From contig NZ_AZUZ01000012.1 in assembly GCF_000513955.1 (NCBI RefSeq), positions 53,471-114,473 on the forward strand: DNA of 61,003 nt, given 5' to 3'. The translations under genes were made by a program, and so were the position numbers. This document shows positions 46,665 through 56,243 of this stretch, in pieces. A model generated the notes under the pieces. The model searched no databases. It was given only the letters and a program-made list of their open reading frames with translations, and had not been told where the DNA came from. The stretch's first letter is position 1. Each line of letters starts with the position of its first letter. The DNA comes from Pseudoxanthomonas suwonensis J47. Lineage in GTDB: Bacteria; Pseudomonadota; Gammaproteobacteria; Xanthomonadales; Xanthomonadaceae.

Positions 46665-47234
46665 ATGACCGGCGACCCGCGCCCGCTGCCCCTGACCACC
46701 GCCGCCGAGCCCACCGTGTTCCAGCAGGTGCTGGGCGCGCCGTTCTTCAAGCTGCCCGACAGCCTGCGCGCGCTGCATTCGATCCGCGGGCACGGGGCGT
46801 TCGCGGGGCGGGTGGAGATCGAGCGCGGTACCGGCCTGCTGGCGCGGCTGTGCGGCGCCATCGCCGGCCTGCCGCCGTCGATGCGCGATGCCCCGCTGCG
46901 GGTGGAGTTCGAAGCCGGCCCGCGCATGGAGACCTGGCGCCGCGATTTCGGCGGGCACCGCCTGGTCTCGCGCCTGCGTTGCCGCAAGGGCCTGCTGCGG
47001 GAACGGATGGGGCCGCTGCAGTTCCGCTTCGCCCTGCATACCGCCGGCGGCGCGATCTACTGGAACGCGGTCGGCGTGCGCGTGCTGGGCGTGCTGCCGC
47101 TGCCGGCGCGGCTGTTCGCCGGCGTGCAGTGCCGCGAGCGCGAACAGGCCGGACGCTACGAATTCCGGGTCGAAGCCCGGCTGCCGCTGGTCGGCTGCCT
47201 GGTCCGCTACGAGGGCTGGCTGGAACCGGCCTGA
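46665..47234 (+). CDS. DUF4166 domain protein
   Basis: The 189-residue protein has the DUF4166 pattern: [74 protein letters not shown], and ends [15 protein letters not shown]. No signal or membrane segments are seen. The function is not known; the domain sometimes occurs next to saccharopine-dehydrogenase-like proteins. The last 28 bp overlap the convergent GIY-YIG gene. Confidence 0.8.
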   Translation: MTGDPRPLPLTTAAEPTVFQQVLGAPFFKLPDSLRALHSIRGHGAFAGRVEIERGTGLLARLCGAIAGLPPSMRDAPLRVEFEAGPRMETWRRDFGGHRLVSRLRCRKGLLRERMGPLQFRFALHTAGGAIYWNAVGVRVLGVLPLPARLFAGVQCREREQAGRYEFRVEARLPLVGCLVRYEGWLEPA

Positions 47235-47515
47235 GAGGCCGCCCCCGCCCCGTCCGGCGAGGCTTCCAGTAGGAACGCCAGCTTGCGTTCGCGCGGCAGG
47301 CGCTTGATCTCCCACTCGGCCCGCGAGGCCGCGGCCCGGTCCGGGAAGGCGCGGCTGCCGAGCAGGCGCAGCGGCGGGTTGGCGCGGGTATAGCGCGCGC
47401 CCTTGCCGGCCAGGTGGGCCTGGAAGCGGGCCTCCACGTCGGTGCTGATCCCGGCGTACCAGGCGCCGTTGCGGCATTCGAGCAGGTACAGGAACCAGGG
47501 GCGCGGGGCGGTCAT
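47207..47515 (-). CDS. GIY-YIG nuclease-like protein
   Basis: The 102-residue protein has the compact GIY-YIG fold: [28 protein letters not shown] (the GIY-YIG pair appears as LYLL...WYAGIS), [16 protein letters not shown] and the Glu-bearing [14 protein letters not shown]. The family (YhbQ/UPF0213) contains small proteins with weak or unknown nuclease activity. ATG 47515 gives [14 protein letters not shown]. It is convergent with the DUF4166 gene (28-bp overlap) and divergent from clpB (136-bp gap). Confidence 0.85.
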   Translation of the reverse strand: MTAPRPWFLYLLECRNGAWYAGISTDVEARFQAHLAGKGARYTRANPPLRLLGSRAFPDRAAASRAEWEIKRLPRERKLAFLLEASPDGAGAASQAGSSQPS

Positions 47516-47573
47516 GCCGGCATTATCCGCCGCCCCGGAGCCATCCCGCGCTTGAACGTCCGTCGCAGCCGGG

Positions 47574-47601
47574 CTTGAAACCCCCGCCGGCAACCGCATC
47601 T
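47574..47601 (+). promoter_or_regulatory. Heat-shock (sigma-32) promoter for clpB
   Basis: CTTGAAA (47574-47580), 13-bp spacer, then CCGCATCT (47594-47601) match the sigma-32 consensus CTTGAAA-N13-CCCCATNT in 14 of 15 fixed positions. It is 50 bp upstream of the clpB start. Confidence 0.82.
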
Positions 47602-47651
47602 GGAGGACATCGCCGGCGCGTGGCCGGCCACCACCTTCGGGGGACCAATCG

Positions 47652-50237
<2,586 letters not shown>

Positions 50238-50268
50238 GCGTGGCGAGGCCGGCACCCTGAGTCCCTGG

Positions 50269-50290
50269 CCCCTCTCCACCGGGAGAGGGG
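50269..50290 (+). terminator. Hairpin after clpB
   Basis: CCCCTCTCC-accg-GGAGAGGGG forms a perfect 9-bp stem 32 bp after the clpB stop. It lacks a T-run; such CCCTCTCC hairpins also recur as dispersed elements, so this may be either. Confidence 0.45.
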
Positions 50291-50313
50291 AACATGGAAG
50301 CCACGACCTCAAA

Positions 50314-50545
50314 GCGCCGGAAGACGCGGTAGCGCGGGGGTGACACCAGCAGGCTGCCGGCTGACGCGGCAAGGAGGCTGGCGCGTGGCGACGCGCCAGA
50401 CGTCCCACCGCCCGCGTTCATTCCCGGCGCGGCGCAAGCAGGCCATGGATGGCCTGCGCTCGCCGCTGGAGCCATGGAAGGCGGAACCGCGCGATGCGCC
50501 ATACCCCCGTGCTGCCGCGGCTCCGTCCGAAGTTCGCAACGCCAG
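50314..50545 (+). repeat. MITE-like element, copy 1, with an inserted second repeat module
   Basis: This covers most of the 402-bp gene-free stretch 50238-50639. It contains module A, nearly identical over ~102 bp (50431-50532) to the reverse complement of 60871-60973. The left inverted end (50325-50341, CGCGGTAGCGCGGGGGT) is separated from the body by about 89 bp (50342-50430) that holds module B (TGGCGCGTGGCGACGCG...TTCATTCCCGGCGC), related to 60764-60830. The right inverted end is at 50496-50519. No transposase is encoded. The rest of the stretch holds the clpB hairpin and the dps terminator. Confidence 0.8.
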
Positions 50546-50581
50546 TGCGGTTGCTTGCAGGCCCCGACCTGCGGAGCAAGG

Positions 50582-50617
50582 TGGAGAAAAACAACGGCCG
50601 CCCATGGGCGGCCGTTG
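50582..50617 (-). terminator. Rho-independent terminator for dps
   Basis: A perfect 26-nt palindrome (50592-50617, halves CAACGGCCGCCCA / TGGGCGGCCGTTG) is followed on the minus strand by TTTTTCTCC, the classic terminator form, 22 bp after the dps stop. Confidence 0.88.
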
Positions 50618-50639
50618 CGGTCTCACGGAAGAGGCGCCG

Positions 50640-51197
50640 TCACTCAAGCAGCGAACGCAGCATCCACGCGTACTTCTCGTGGGTCTGCAGGCGCTGGGTC
50701 AGCAGGTCGACGGTCGGGTCGTCGCCGGCGTCGTCGGCGGTCTTCAGCACGCTGCGCGCCGTGCGGCACACCGCCTCGTTGCCGGCGACCAGCTGCTGGA
50801 CCATGCCCTTCCAGTCCGGCACGCCGTCCGCGCCTTCCTCCTCGCGGATCGAGGTCAGGCGGATGAACTCGGCGTACGAACCCGGCGCGTTGTAGCCCAG
50901 CGCGCGGATGCGTTCGGCGACGTCGTCCAGCGCGTTCCACTGCTCCGTGTACTGGTCCATGAACATCGCATGCAGCGAATTGAACATCGAACCGGTCACG
51001 TTCCAGTGGAAGTTGTGGGTCTTCAGGTACAGGGTGAAGGCATCGGACAGGTAGTGGGCGAGGCCCTCGGCGATTTCCTTGCGGTCCTCGTTGGCGATGC
51101 CGATGTTGATGCGCGAAGGCGAGGCGACCTGGTCCAGGACCTTGCCCTTGCCCTTCGGGGCGGCCTTGTCCTTGGTGGTGGTCTTGGTCTTGGCCAT
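50640..51197 (-). CDS. dps: Dps, DNA-binding ferritin-like protein
   Basis: Dps forms a 12-subunit cage that stores iron, uses peroxide to oxidise it, and coats DNA under starvation or oxidative stress. The 185-residue protein has a lysine-rich N-terminal tail (MAKTKTTTKDKAAPKGKGK), fit for DNA contact, and the ferroxidase site spread over THNFHWNVTG, LHAMFMDQYTEQWNALDDVAERIRALG (His, His, Asp, Glu). It is divergent from hrpA with a 98-bp spacer that holds a promoter candidate and is followed by a strong terminator. Single-gene unit. Confidence 0.95.
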   Translation of the reverse strand: MAKTKTTTKDKAAPKGKGKVLDQVASPSRINIGIANEDRKEIAEGLAHYLSDAFTLYLKTHNFHWNVTGSMFNSLHAMFMDQYTEQWNALDDVAERIRALGYNAPGSYAEFIRLTSIREEEGADGVPDWKGMVQQLVAGNEAVCRTARSVLKTADDAGDDPTVDLLTQRLQTHEKYAWMLRSLLE

Positions 51198-51217
51198 GAA
51201 CGGCTCCTTGGCTGGGG

Positions 51218-51246
51218 TCTACAGGGTGCAGATGGGGCTGTCACAA
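51218..51246 (-). promoter_or_regulatory. Candidate promoter for dps
   Basis: On the minus strand TTGTGA (51241-51246) and TGTAGA (51218-51223) have 17-bp spacing and lie 21 bp upstream of the start. Match to consensus is moderate. No clear OxyR site was recognised. Confidence 0.35.
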
Positions 51247-51295
51247 TAGATGTTAAACCCCGCAGCGTTATGCAAAGTTTCACACGGCCCAATAG

Positions 51296-54200
51296 ATGGA
51301 AGCGATCCCCGCCGAATTTCGAGCAGCCCTGGAAGCCGGCCGGCGAGGCATCGACCAGGCCCTGAGCCGCGACCGCGGGCGCCTGCACGGCGCCTGGTCG
51401 CGCTGGCGCGGCCGTCCGGCCGACGCCGCCCTGCGCGAACGCTTCGAACAGGCGCTGGCCGGTTCGGTGGCGGCCCGCCAGGCGCGCGCCGACAGCATCC
51501 CGGCGGTGCAGGTGGACACCGCCCTGCCCATCGCCGCCGAGGCCGAGCGCATCGTCGCGCTGATCCGCGAGCACCCGGTGGTGGTCGTGGCCGGCGAGAC
51601 CGGCTCGGGCAAGACCACCCAGCTGCCCAAGCTGTGCCTGGCCGCCGGCCGCGGCGTGGCCGGCACCATCGGCTGCACCCAGCCGCGCCGGATCGCCGCC
51701 CGCGCGGTGGCCGCGCGCGTGGCCGAGGAACTGAAGACCCCGCTGGGCGGCCAGGTCGGCTACCAGGTGCGCTTCACCGAGAACACCGGCGACGACACCC
51801 GGATCAAGTTCATGACCGACGGCATCCTGCTGGCCGAGATCGCCTCGGACCGCTGGCTGTCGGCCTACGACACGATCATCGTCGACGAAGCCCACGAGCG
51901 CAGCCTCAACATCGACTTCCTGCTCGGCTATCTCAGGCAGCTGCTGCGCAAGCGCCGCGACCTCAAGGTCATCGTGACCTCGGCGACCATCGACACCGCC
52001 CGTTTCGCCAAACACTTCGGCGACGCGCCGGTGGTCGAGGTGGCCGGACGCACCTATCCGGTCGAGGTCCGCTACCGGCCGCCGGGCGGCGAGGGCGGCG
52101 AAGCGCCAGAGCCGGCGCCGGCCGCGCCCGGCCGCGGTGCCCGCGGCGGCCGTCCGCGCCGCGAACCGGATCCCGGACGCGAGCTCGACCCGCTGGCCGC
52201 GATCACCGCCGCGGTCGACGAGATCACCGCCGAGGACCCGCGCGGCGACGTGCTGGTGTTCCTGCCCGGCGAGCGCGAGATCCGCGACCTGCACCGCACG
52301 CTGGAGAAGCGCCAGTACCGCTCCACCGAAGTGCTGCCGCTGTATGCGCGGCTGTCGGCGAAGGACCAGGACCGGGTGTTCAATCCCGGTCCGCAGCGAC
52401 GCATCGTGCTGGCGACGAACGTCGCCGAGACTTCGCTGACCGTGCCGCGGATCCGCTACGTGGTCGATCCGGGAGAGGCGCGGATCAAGCGCTACAGCCC
52501 GCGTTCGAAGATCGACCGCCTGCACGTGGAGCCGATCAGCCAGGCCAGCGCCAACCAGCGCAAGGGCCGCTGCGGCCGCGTCTCCGAAGGCGTGTGCTAC
52601 CGGCTGTATTCGGAAGCCGACTTCCTTTCGCGCCCGGAGTTCACCGACCCGGAGATCCGTCGCTCCAGCCTGGCCGGCGTGATCCTGCGCATGCTCCACC
52701 TCGGCCTGGGCCGGATCGAGGACTTCCCGTTCCTCGAGCCGCCGGACGAGCGCGCCATCGCCGACGGCTGGCAGCAGCTGGTCGAACTGGGCGCGGTGGA
52801 GGAGGGCGCCGACGGCCAGCGCCGCCTGACCGCGATCGGCCGGCAGATGGCACGCCTGCCGGTGGACGTGAAGCTGTCGCGGATGCTGGTGGCCGCGCAG
52901 GCGCACGGCGTGCTGCGCGCGATGCTGCCGATCGCCGCCTTCCTCGGCGTGCAGGACCCGCGCGAGCGCCCGCCTGAGGCGCGCGAGGCGGCGGACAACG
53001 CGCACGCGCAGTTCGCCGATCCGCGCTCGGAGTTCGTCGGCATCCTGCGCCTGTGGCAGGCCTACGACGACGCCCATGGCGAGCTGACCCAGTCGAAGTT
53101 GCGCGACTGGTGCGGCAAGCGCTTCCTCGGTTTCCTGCGCATGCGCGAATGGCGCGAGCTGCACCGCCAGCTCAAGCTGCTGTGCGGGGAGCTGGGCTGG
53201 CGCGAGGAGCCGCAGGAACAGGCGCTGGCGCCGCTGCTGGCCGGTGCGCCGGCGGCGGAAGAGGGGCGCGGTGCTTCCGGCGAGCGCCCGACCCGCGGCG
53301 AGCTGCACCGCGCCGCGCGCCTGGCGCGCGAGGGCAAGGCCGCGGGCAATACGCGGTCCGGGTCACTTTCCCCCCAAGCACACGGAGATCGGCAACAGGA
53401 CAGGGGGGGCAGTGGCTCTGACCCCGTTCTGCGCAGCCCCCGCATCGGCGCCCGCGAGCGCGCCTCGGCCTACCAGGCGCTGCACCGTGCGCTGATTGCC
53501 GGCCTGCCGACCCAGCTTGGCCATCGCACCGAGAAGGGCGACTTCCAGGCACCGCGGCAACGCCGCTTCCAGCTGTTCCCGGCTTCGCCGCTGGCGAAGA
53601 AGCCGCCGCCGTGGGTGCTGGTCGCGACCCTGCTGGACACGCAGAAGGTCTGGGGCCTGACCGCCGCGGCGATCGAGCCGGACTGGGCCATCGCCGAACT
53701 GCCGCACCTGCTGGCGCGCAAGCACTACGACCCGCGCTGGTCGCGCGCCCAGGGCAACGTGCTGGCCTCCGAGCAGATCAGCCTGTTCGGCCTGGTGCTG
53801 GCGCCGAAGCGCCCGGTGCACTACGGCCGCATCGACCCGGTCGGCGCGCATGACGTCTTCGTGCGCCAGGCGCTGGTCACCGGCGAGATCGACACGAAGG
53901 CCGCCTTCCTCGCCGCCAACCTCAAGACCCTCGAACAGGCGCGCGAGGAGGAAGCCAAGCTGCGCCGCGCCGGCCTGGTCGCCGACGAGGACTGGCAGGC
54001 GCGCTGGTACCTGGACCGCGTGTCAGGCGAGATCCACTCGGCCACCGGCCTGGATGCCTGGTACCAGAAGCTGCCGCGGGAGAAGCAGCAGGGCCTGCGC
54101 TGGTCGACCGTCGACCTGCTGCCCGGCGAAGGCAGCCAGCAGGACCTGTACCCGAAGTATTTCCCGCTGGGCGACGCGCGCCTGCCGCTGCACTACCGGT

Positions 54201-55537
54201 TCGAGCCGGGCGCGCCGGACGACGGCGTCACCCTGGAAGTCCCGCTGCCGCTGCTCAACGCGCTGGATCCGGCGCGCCTGTCATGGCTGGCGCCGGGTTT
54301 CGTCGCCGACAAGGCTGCCGGCCTGATCCGCAGCCTGCCCAAGGCGATGCGCCGCAACTACGTGCCGGCGCCGGATTTCGGCCGCGCCTTCTACGAGGCC
54401 TTCGCGCAGCCGTCCGCCGACGCCATCACCGGCGAGCTGGCGCGCTTCCTCAGCAGAACGACAGGCGTGCAGGTAAGCGCGCTTGATTTCGACGAGGCCG
54501 CGCTGGAGCCGCACCTGCGCATGAACCTGCGCCTGCGCGAGGAAGGGCGCAACGGCAAGGTGCTGGCCGAGTCGCGCGACCTGGAGGAGCTGCGCGCCCG
54601 CTTCGGCGAACGCGCCAGCCGCGCCTTCGCCGCGCGCGCCGCACGGGCTCTGGCCAGCGGTCCGCGCGAGCTGCGCGAGTTCCCCGACGAGCCGCTGCCG
54701 CTGCAGGTCACCGGCGACGCCGGCGTCCCCGGTTACCCGGCGCTGGTCGACGAGGGCGAGCACGCGGTGATGCGCGTGTTCGCCGACCGCGCCGAGGCGG
54801 CGGCCGCGCATCCGCGCGGGGTCGAGCGCCTGCTGCGCATCGCCCTGGCCGACAAGGCCCGGCAGGCGCGGAAGCAGCTGCCGGTGTCGCCGCGGCTGGG
54901 CCTTCTGTACGCGGCGATCGACCAGTTCGGCCAGGGCCCGGAGGCGAAGGCGAAAGAGAAGGAACAGCTGCGCGCCGACCTGGTCGAGGCCGCGCTCAAC
55001 GCGGTGCTGGCCGAAGGCCTGGACGGGATCCGCGACCGCGCCGCGTTCCAGAAGCGCGCCGGGGCCGCCGGTCGCGCCCTGTTTGGCGAGGCGATGGCGC
55101 GGCTGCAGCTGGCCGAGCAGATCCTCGCCGCGGTGGCGGAACTGAAGCCGAAGCTCGAGGCGCCGCTGATGGGCTGGGCGGGTGCCAACCTCGACGACCT
55201 GCGCGCGCAGCTCGAAGGCCTGGTCCATCCGGGCTTCCTGCGCCACACGCCGGCCGCTGCGCTGGCGCAGTTCCCGCGCTGGCTCAAGGGCATGGCCCTG
55301 CGCGCCGAACGCGCGCTGCGCGACCCGGCGCGCGACCAGGCGCGGATGCTCGAGATCAAGCCGTTCACCGATGCACTCGAACGCGCCCGTGCCGCCGGCA
55401 ACGGCGATTCGCCGGAATGGCAGGCGCTGCGCTGGGACCTGGAGGAGCTGCGGATCTCGCTGTTCGCGCAGGAGCTGGGCTCGCGCGGCGGGATCTCGCC
55501 GAAGAAGCTGGCCCAGCGCCTGGCGACGCTGGGCTGA
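51296..55537 (+). CDS. hrpA: HrpA, DEAH-box RNA helicase, with an in-frame repeat element
   Basis: HrpA is the large DEAH-box helicase reported to resolve stalled, colliding ribosomes. The 1413-residue protein (1300 in E. coli) has Walker A GETGSGKT (100-107), DEAH (197-200), CTQPRRIAARAVAARVAEEL, VTSATIDTARFA, the helicase C domain (ETSLTVPRIRYVVDPG, RKGRCGRV), the HA2 region, and the long DUF3418 C-terminal part. About residues 688-711 (bases 53359-53426) come from a GGGTCA...TGACCC palindromic repeat that reads SGSLSPQAHGDRQQD..., absent from recalled homologues. The frame stays open, so the protein may be functional with an altered linker. It is divergent from dps and convergent with the secreted-protein gene. 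Confidence 0.93.
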   Translation: MEAIPAEFRAALEAGRRGIDQALSRDRGRLHGAWSRWRGRPADAALRERFEQALAGSVAARQARADSIPAVQVDTALPIAAEAERIVALIREHPVVVVAGETGSGKTTQLPKLCLAAGRGVAGTIGCTQPRRIAARAVAARVAEELKTPLGGQVGYQVRFTENTGDDTRIKFMTDGILLAEIASDRWLSAYDTIIVDEAHERSLNIDFLLGYLRQLLRKRRDLKVIVTSATIDTARFAKHFGDAPVVEVAGRTYPVEVRYRPPGGEGGEAPEPAPAAPGRGARGGRPRREPDPGRELDPLAAITAAVDEITAEDPRGDVLVFLPGEREIRDLHRTLEKRQYRSTEVLPLYARLSAKDQDRVFNPGPQRRIVLATNVAETSLTVPRIRYVVDPGEARIKRYSPRSKIDRLHVEPISQASANQRKGRCGRVSEGVCYRLYSEADFLSRPEFTDPEIRRSSLAGVILRMLHLGLGRIEDFPFLEPPDERAIADGWQQLVELGAVEEGADGQRRLTAIGRQMARLPVDVKLSRMLVAAQAHGVLRAMLPIAAFLGVQDPRERPPEAREAADNAHAQFADPRSEFVGILRLWQAYDDAHGELTQSKLRDWCGKRFLGFLRMREWRELHRQLKLLCGELGWREEPQEQALAPLLAGAPAAEEGRGASGERPTRGELHRAARLAREGKAAGNTRSGSLSPQAHGDRQQDRGGSGSDPVLRSPRIGARERASAYQALHRALIAGLPTQLGHRTEKGDFQAPRQRRFQLFPASPLAKKPPPWVLVATLLDTQKVWGLTAAAIEPDWAIAELPHLLARKHYDPRWSRAQGNVLASEQISLFGLVLAPKRPVHYGRIDPVGAHDVFVRQALVTGEIDTKAAFLAANLKTLEQAREEEAKLRRAGLVADEDWQARWYLDRVSGEIHSATGLDAWYQKLPREKQQGLRWSTVDLLPGEGSQQDLYPKYFPLGDARLPLHYRFEPGAPDDGVTLEVPLPLLNALDPARLSWLAPGFVADKAAGLIRSLPKAMRRNYVPAPDFGRAFYEAFAQPSADAITGELARFLSRTTGVQVSALDFDEAALEPHLRMNLRLREEGRNGKVLAESRDLEELRARFGERASRAFAARAARALASGPRELREFPDEPLPLQVTGDAGVPGYPALVDEGEHAVMRVFADRAEAAAAHPRGVERLLRIALADKARQARKQLPVSPRLGLLYAAIDQFGQGPEAKAKEKEQLRADLVEAALNAVLAEGLDGIRDRAAFQKRAGAAGRALFGEAMARLQLAEQILAAVAELKPKLEAPLMGWAGANLDDLRAQLEGLVHPGFLRHTPAAALAQFPRWLKGMALRAERALRDPARDQARMLEIKPFTDALERARAAGNGDSPEWQALRWDLEELRISLFAQELGSRGGISPKKLAQRLATLG
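53359..53426 (+). repeat. GGGTCA-type palindromic interspersed element inside hrpA
   Basis: The left side reads CGGGTCACTTTCCCCCC and the right side GGGGGGCAGTGGCTCTGACCCCG; they form an imperfect inverted repeat about 68 bp long. The centre (AAGCACACGGAGATCGGCAA) is lower in GC than the surrounding gene. Elements of this GGGTCAGAG...CTCTGACCC type are scattered in xanthomonad spacers. Here it lies inside a coding sequence without breaking it. Confidence 0.7.
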
Positions 55538-55540
55538 CGA

Positions 55541-55576
55541 CGCACCGGGCGGCGGTGCGTTCCGCCGCCCGTGCGA
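55541..55576. terminator. Hairpin between convergent hrpA and secreted-protein gene
   Basis: CGGGCGGCGG-tgcgtt-CCGCCGCCCG (55546-55571) forms a perfect 10-bp stem, extended by GCAC/GTGC with one bulge. No T-run; it could serve both genes. Confidence 0.5.
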
Positions 55577-55580
55577 CGCC

Positions 55581-56183
55581 TTACTTGATCCGGCGCACCT
55601 TGGCGGGGGTGTTGTAGCCGTCGATGCGCAGGTACCAGACGTTGAACAGGCCCGGCTTGATCGTCACCGCCGGATCGGTGCGCTTGACGCCGTCCAGGCG
55701 CGCCGGCTCGATCTGTTCCCACACCTGGCCGTTGGCGAGGGCGTAGGTGCGGCCCTTGGCGAAGCCACGGAACTCGCCGACCAGGGTGCTGCGGATCGGT
55801 TCGTCGGAGCCGAAGTCGAAGAAGCCGCGGCTCTCCTCCTTCACCTCGCGGCGGCCTTCCTCGCGGGCCTGCTCGCGGATGCGTTCGATCTCCGCCGCGT
55901 CGAGTGCGGTGGTACCGGCGACCGCGGGCGCCGCGGTGGTCGCGGCCGGGGCCTGCTGTCCCTGCGTGGTGACGCCGGCCTGCTGGCGGCGGATCCAGTC
56001 CTGCAGCGCGGCCAGTTCCGCGGCGCTCAGCTTGTGCAGGCCGGCGGCCCGGAATTCCTCCGCGGTCATCTGCTGTTCCAGCGTGGTGGCAGCGTCGGAC
56101 TGGGCCAGCGCGGCGGGCGCGCAGACGGCCAGCGCGAACGCGAGCGGCAGGGTGGACCACAGCGGCAGCGGACGAGGTTTCAT
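55581..56183 (-). CDS. Secreted protein of unknown function
   Basis: The 200-residue protein has a signal peptide (MKPRPLPLWSTLPLAFALAVCAPAALAQ), a short helix-rich part (EEFRAAGLHKLSAAELAALQDWIRRQQ), an Ala/Thr/Gln-rich linker, a charged helix (AEIERIREQAREEGRREVKEESRGFFDFG), and a C-terminal beta-like domain (IRSTLVGEFRGFAKGRTYALANGQVWEQIEPARL, GLFNVWYLRIDG). A strong ribosome site (GGAGGA) lies before ATG 56183. No known domain is recognised. The FRAAGLHKLS segment resembles a motif often seen in xanthomonad secreted proteins. It is convergent with hrpA and divergent from relA (60-bp gap). Confidence 0.75.
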   Translation of the reverse strand: MKPRPLPLWSTLPLAFALAVCAPAALAQSDAATTLEQQMTAEEFRAAGLHKLSAAELAALQDWIRRQQAGVTTQGQQAPAATTAAPAVAGTTALDAAEIERIREQAREEGRREVKEESRGFFDFGSDEPIRSTLVGEFRGFAKGRTYALANGQVWEQIEPARLDGVKRTDPAVTIKPGLFNVWYLRIDGYNTPAKVRRIK

Positions 56184-56243
56184 GCTTGTTCCTCCGGTAC
56201 GTTGGCCGCTAGTGTAGTCGCAACCCCACGCGCCGGAACGGCC

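Noticed and set aside
50340-50866. Small proteins MDGLRS.../MEGGTARCAIPP... in the repeat region
   Set aside because: The same frames recur only because the MITE-like sequence recurs; no ribosome site or plausible domain.
51198-51295. OxyR or Fur box in the dps/hrpA spacer
   Set aside because: AT-rich patches exist (TAGATGTTAAAC, GTTATGCAAAG) but do not match either consensus well enough.
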